In this document: positions 61,695-64,000 of the stretch, piece by piece
Layout: each line of letters starts with the position of its first letter
How positions within the stretch are numbered: the stretch's first letter is position 1
Assembly: GCF_019049255.1 (NCBI RefSeq)
Contig: NZ_JAGMUJ010000040.1
Coordinates: 62,001 to 126,000, forward strand
Origin: Streptomyces sp. AC558_RSS880
GTDB taxonomy: Bacteria > Actinomycetota > Actinomycetes > Streptomycetales > Streptomycetaceae
DNA length: 64,000 nucleotides
Reading direction: 5' to 3'
The notes under the pieces: generated by a model
What the model saw: the letters and a program-made list of their open reading frames with translations, nothing else
The model's database searches: none
Told to the model about the DNA's origin: nothing
Position numbers and translations under genes: made by a program

Positions 61695-63461
61695 TTACAG
61701 GTACTGACCGGTATTCGCCACCGTGTCGATGGAGCGTCCGGTGTCCGCACCCTGCTTTCCGGTGATGAGCGTACGGATGTACACGATCCGCTCGCCCTTC
61801 TTTCCGGAGATTCGGGCCCAGTCGTCGGGGTTGGTGGTGTTGGGCAGGTCCTCGTTCTCCTTGAACTCGTCCACGCAGGCCTGGAGCAGGTGGGAGACGC
61901 GGAGGCCCTTCTGGTTCTTTTCCAGGAAGTCCTTGATCGCCATCTTCTTGGCGCGGCCCACGATGTTCTCGATCATGGCGCCGGAATTGAAGTCCTTGAA
62001 GTAGAGGACTTCCTTGTCGCCGTTGGCGTAGGTGACTTCCAGGAAGCGGTTTTCCTCGGATTCGGCGTACATCTGTTCCACGGCGGTCTGGATCATGCTC
62101 TGGACCGTCATGGCCTTGTCGCCGCCGTGCTCGGTGAGGTCGTCGCCGTGCAGCGGGAGGCGTTCGGTGAGGTACTTGCCGAAGATGTCCTGGGCCGCCT
62201 CGGCGTCCGGACGCTCGATCTTGATCTTCACGTCCAGCCGGCCGGGCCGCAGGATGGCGGGGTCGATCATGTCCTCGCGGTTGGAGGCGCCGATCACGAC
62301 CACGTTCTGCAGGCCTTCCACGCCGTCGATCTCGGCGAGCAGCTGCGGGACGATGGTGTTCTCCACGTCCGAGCTGACGCCGGAGCCGCGGGTGCGGAAG
62401 AGGGATTCCATCTCGTCGAAGAAGACGATGACGGGGGTGCCCTCGCTGGCCTTCTCCCGGGCCCGCTGGAAGACCAGGCGGATCTGCCGCTCGGTCTCGC
62501 CGACGTACTTGTTCAGCAGCTCGGGGCCCTTGATGTTGAGGAAGAAGCTCTTGCCGGCGGCCTGGCCGGTGACCTCGGCGACCTTCTTGGCCAGCGAGTT
62601 GGCGACGGCCTTGGCGATGAGCGTCTTGCCGCATCCGGGGGGCCCGTAGAGCAGCACGCCCTTGGGCGGCCGCAGTTCGTGCTCCTTGAACAGGTCCGGG
62701 TAGAGGTACGGCAGCTCGACCGCGTCGCGGATGGCCTCGATCTGGCCGCCGAGGCCGCCGATCTGCTCGTAGCCGATGTCGGGGACTTCCTCGAGGACGA
62801 GTTCCTCGACCTCGCTCTTGGGGACGACCTCGTAGACGTATCCGGAGCGGGGCTCCATGAGCAGGGCGTCGCCGGGGCGGATGGTGACGTCCAGCAGCGG
62901 CTCGGCGAGCCGTACCACCCGCTCCTCGTCGGTGTGCCCGAGCACCAGGGCCCGCTCGCCGTCCTCGAGGATCTCCTTGAGGGTGACGATGTCGCCGACG
63001 CGCTCGAACTCCATGGCCTCGACCACGTTGAGCGCTTCGTTGAGCATCACTTCCTGGCCGCGCCGGAGCTCGTCGAGCTCCACGCTGGGGCTGACGTTCA
63101 CCCGCAGTTTGCGGCCGCCGGTGAAGATGTCGGCCGTGCCGTCCTCGTTCGCCGTGAGGAAGACCCCGAAGCCGGCCGGGGGCTGTGCGAGCCGGTCGAC
63201 TTCCTCCTTGAGGGCCACGATCTGGTCGCGGGCCTCACGGAGCGTGCCGGCGAGTCGTTCGTTCTGGGCGGACACGCCGGCCAGGTTGGTCTGCAGCTCG
63301 ACGATCCGCTCTTCGAGAATCCTCGTGTGTCGCGGAGAGTCGGCGAGCTTGCGTCGCAGGACGGCGATCTCCTGCTCAAGGTAGGCAATCTGCCCGGCCG
63401 GGTCGTCGGACCCGCGTCCTGGGCGGATGCCGCGGTTCATGTCGTCGTCGTGGGCTGCCAC
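61695..63461 (-). CDS. arc: Proteasomal AAA ATPase ARC (Mpa)
   Basis: A 588-residue AAA ATPase. It has an N-terminal coiled coil (about 25-75, which binds Pup), interdomain OB folds, Walker A GPPGCGKT, Walker B IVFFDEMESLF and an arginine-finger region. The C-terminus ends GQYL, the motif that docks in the 20S alpha ring. It unfolds pupylated proteins and feeds them to the core. GTG at 63461 follows GGAGGAGG; the six upstream residues are leader. Confidence 0.95.
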   Translation of the reverse strand: MAAHDDDMNRGIRPGRGSDDPAGQIAYLEQEIAVLRRKLADSPRHTRILEERIVELQTNLAGVSAQNERLAGTLREARDQIVALKEEVDRLAQPPAGFGVFLTANEDGTADIFTGGRKLRVNVSPSVELDELRRGQEVMLNEALNVVEAMEFERVGDIVTLKEILEDGERALVLGHTDEERVVRLAEPLLDVTIRPGDALLMEPRSGYVYEVVPKSEVEELVLEEVPDIGYEQIGGLGGQIEAIRDAVELPYLYPDLFKEHELRPPKGVLLYGPPGCGKTLIAKAVANSLAKKVAEVTGQAAGKSFFLNIKGPELLNKYVGETERQIRLVFQRAREKASEGTPVIVFFDEMESLFRTRGSGVSSDVENTIVPQLLAEIDGVEGLQNVVVIGASNREDMIDPAILRPGRLDVKIKIERPDAEAAQDIFGKYLTERLPLHGDDLTEHGGDKAMTVQSMIQTAVEQMYAESEENRFLEVTYANGDKEVLYFKDFNSGAMIENIVGRAKKMAIKDFLEKNQKGLRVSHLLQACVDEFKENEDLPNTTNPDDWARISGKKGERIVYIRTLITGKQGADTGRSIDTVANTGQYL

Positions 63462-63706
63462 GGTCCTCACCTCCTCCAAGGGGAGCTGGACGCTTCCAGA
63501 CCCTACCTGGGTGGGTGTCGATTGAAACCCCTAGATCACAAAGACGGTCGGGGTGTGTCCGATCTTCACCCTTGCGCTCTCCCTCACGCCAGGGGAATAC
63601 CCACCGAAGACGATCGGAACCCAGGCGAAGGTAGGGTCGAAGTGTTCAACACCCGTCGGAGCTGGCCGGATTCCCGTGCGGCTCGGCGCAGGAAACGGCA
63701 GGAGAG

Positions 63707-64000
63707 ATGAGCGTGCAGCAGGAGGCCGGAGTCGACGGCGAGGCCCTGGAGGTCTGGATCGACCAGGACCTGTGTACCGGCGACGGCATCTGCGCCCAGT
63801 ACGCGCCCGAGGTGTTCGAGCTGGACATCGACGGTCTGGCCTACGTGAAGAGTCCGCAGGACGAGTTGTTGCAGGACAAGGGGGCGGCAACGCCCGTGCC
63901 GCTGCCGCTCCTCACGGACGTGGTCGACTCGGCGAAGGAGTGTCCGGGCGAGTGCATCCACGTCCGTCGGGTTTCGGACAGCGTCGAGGTGTACGGGCCG
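63707..64000 (+). CDS. Ferredoxin, 3' end beyond the window
   Basis: From ATG 63707 (GGAG six bases before) the frame is open for 98 codons to the window end. It has DLCTGDGICAQYAPEVFEL and a late ECPGECI, the cysteines of a small [3Fe-4S]/[4Fe-4S] ferredoxin of the P450-partner type. The cluster cysteine between the first two is not in the usual CxxxxxCxxxC spacing, so cluster type is unsure. It is divergent from arc. Confidence 0.75.
   Translation, partial: MSVQQEAGVDGEALEVWIDQDLCTGDGICAQYAPEVFELDIDGLAYVKSPQDELLQDKGAATPVPLPLLTDVVDSAKECPGECIHVRRVSDSVEVYGP

Noticed and set aside
60300..63710. A 1136-residue plus-strand frame
   Set aside because: Antisense to dop and arc; valine/leucine/aspartate-rich composition typical of the complement of GC-rich coding sequence.

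Overview
The window is high-GC actinobacterial DNA with overlapping start/stop codons, many GTG and TTG starts, and a gene order that fits Streptomyces. Diagnostic loci are a complete Pup-proteasome system, a conservon (the rar/cvn9 type), a GlnA4-type gamma-glutamyl ligase cluster and pafBC-tatAC. From memory, and without a search, the backbone order matches the S. coelicolor SCO1611-SCO1649 interval. No tRNA, rRNA, CRISPR array, transposase or integrase was seen.

Layout. 1-4,002: a secreted beta-lactamase-fold serine hydrolase, a mycosin-like membrane subtilase and its proline-rich partner. 4,230-6,344: a fold-type III PLP enzyme and a DUF2510 protein. 6,366-13,126: a catabolic cluster (SDR, aldehyde dehydrogenase, GlnA4-like ligase, GntR regulator, APC permease, PuuD-like hydrolase) that probably uses ethanolamine or another amine through gamma-glutamylated intermediates. 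13,170-16,569: LysR regulator with divergent TDT transporter, a metal-receptor-fold protein and an XRE-cupin regulator. 17,000-20,702: a glycine-betaine-type ABC system whose permease is fused to two binding domains. 20,929-22,815: 5'-3' exonuclease and an iron-box-controlled siderophore-interacting flavoprotein.

23,153-36,524 looks like an accessory insertion. It holds a methyltransferase, an OmpR/HK two-component pair and a compact enzyme cluster: an MIO aromatic amino-acid lyase or aminomutase, two paralogous FOXRED2/FMO-like flavoproteins, an FMN alpha-hydroxyacid oxidase, a divergent P450, an MFS exporter and an adenylate-forming ligase. Two operons converge on a 21-bp perfect hairpin. 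A palindrome, TCAGAG-N2-CTCTGA, sits at the same spacing upstream of both flavoprotein genes, and the first copy also lies in front of the lyase gene. There is no PKS or NRPS, and I cannot assign a product. It is the best candidate here for an undescribed system.

37,391-43,321: small hypothetical gene, pseudouridine synthase and the conservon (sensor-like ATPase, roadblock, DUF742, GTPase, and a CYP157-like P450 lacking ExxR). 43,707-54,848: one-directional housekeeping block (HelY-type helicase, lipid kinase, tatC, tatA, small proteins, pafC, pafB, two FKBPs, pafA). 54,858-57,228: MFS gene and divergent LacI regulator. 57,618-63,461: prcA, prcB, a frame-disrupted endonuclease VII-like gene, pup, dop, arc. 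A ferredoxin gene runs off the right end. PafA and Dop (Pup ligase and deamidase), Pup, ARC and the 20S core make a complete tagging and degradation pathway.
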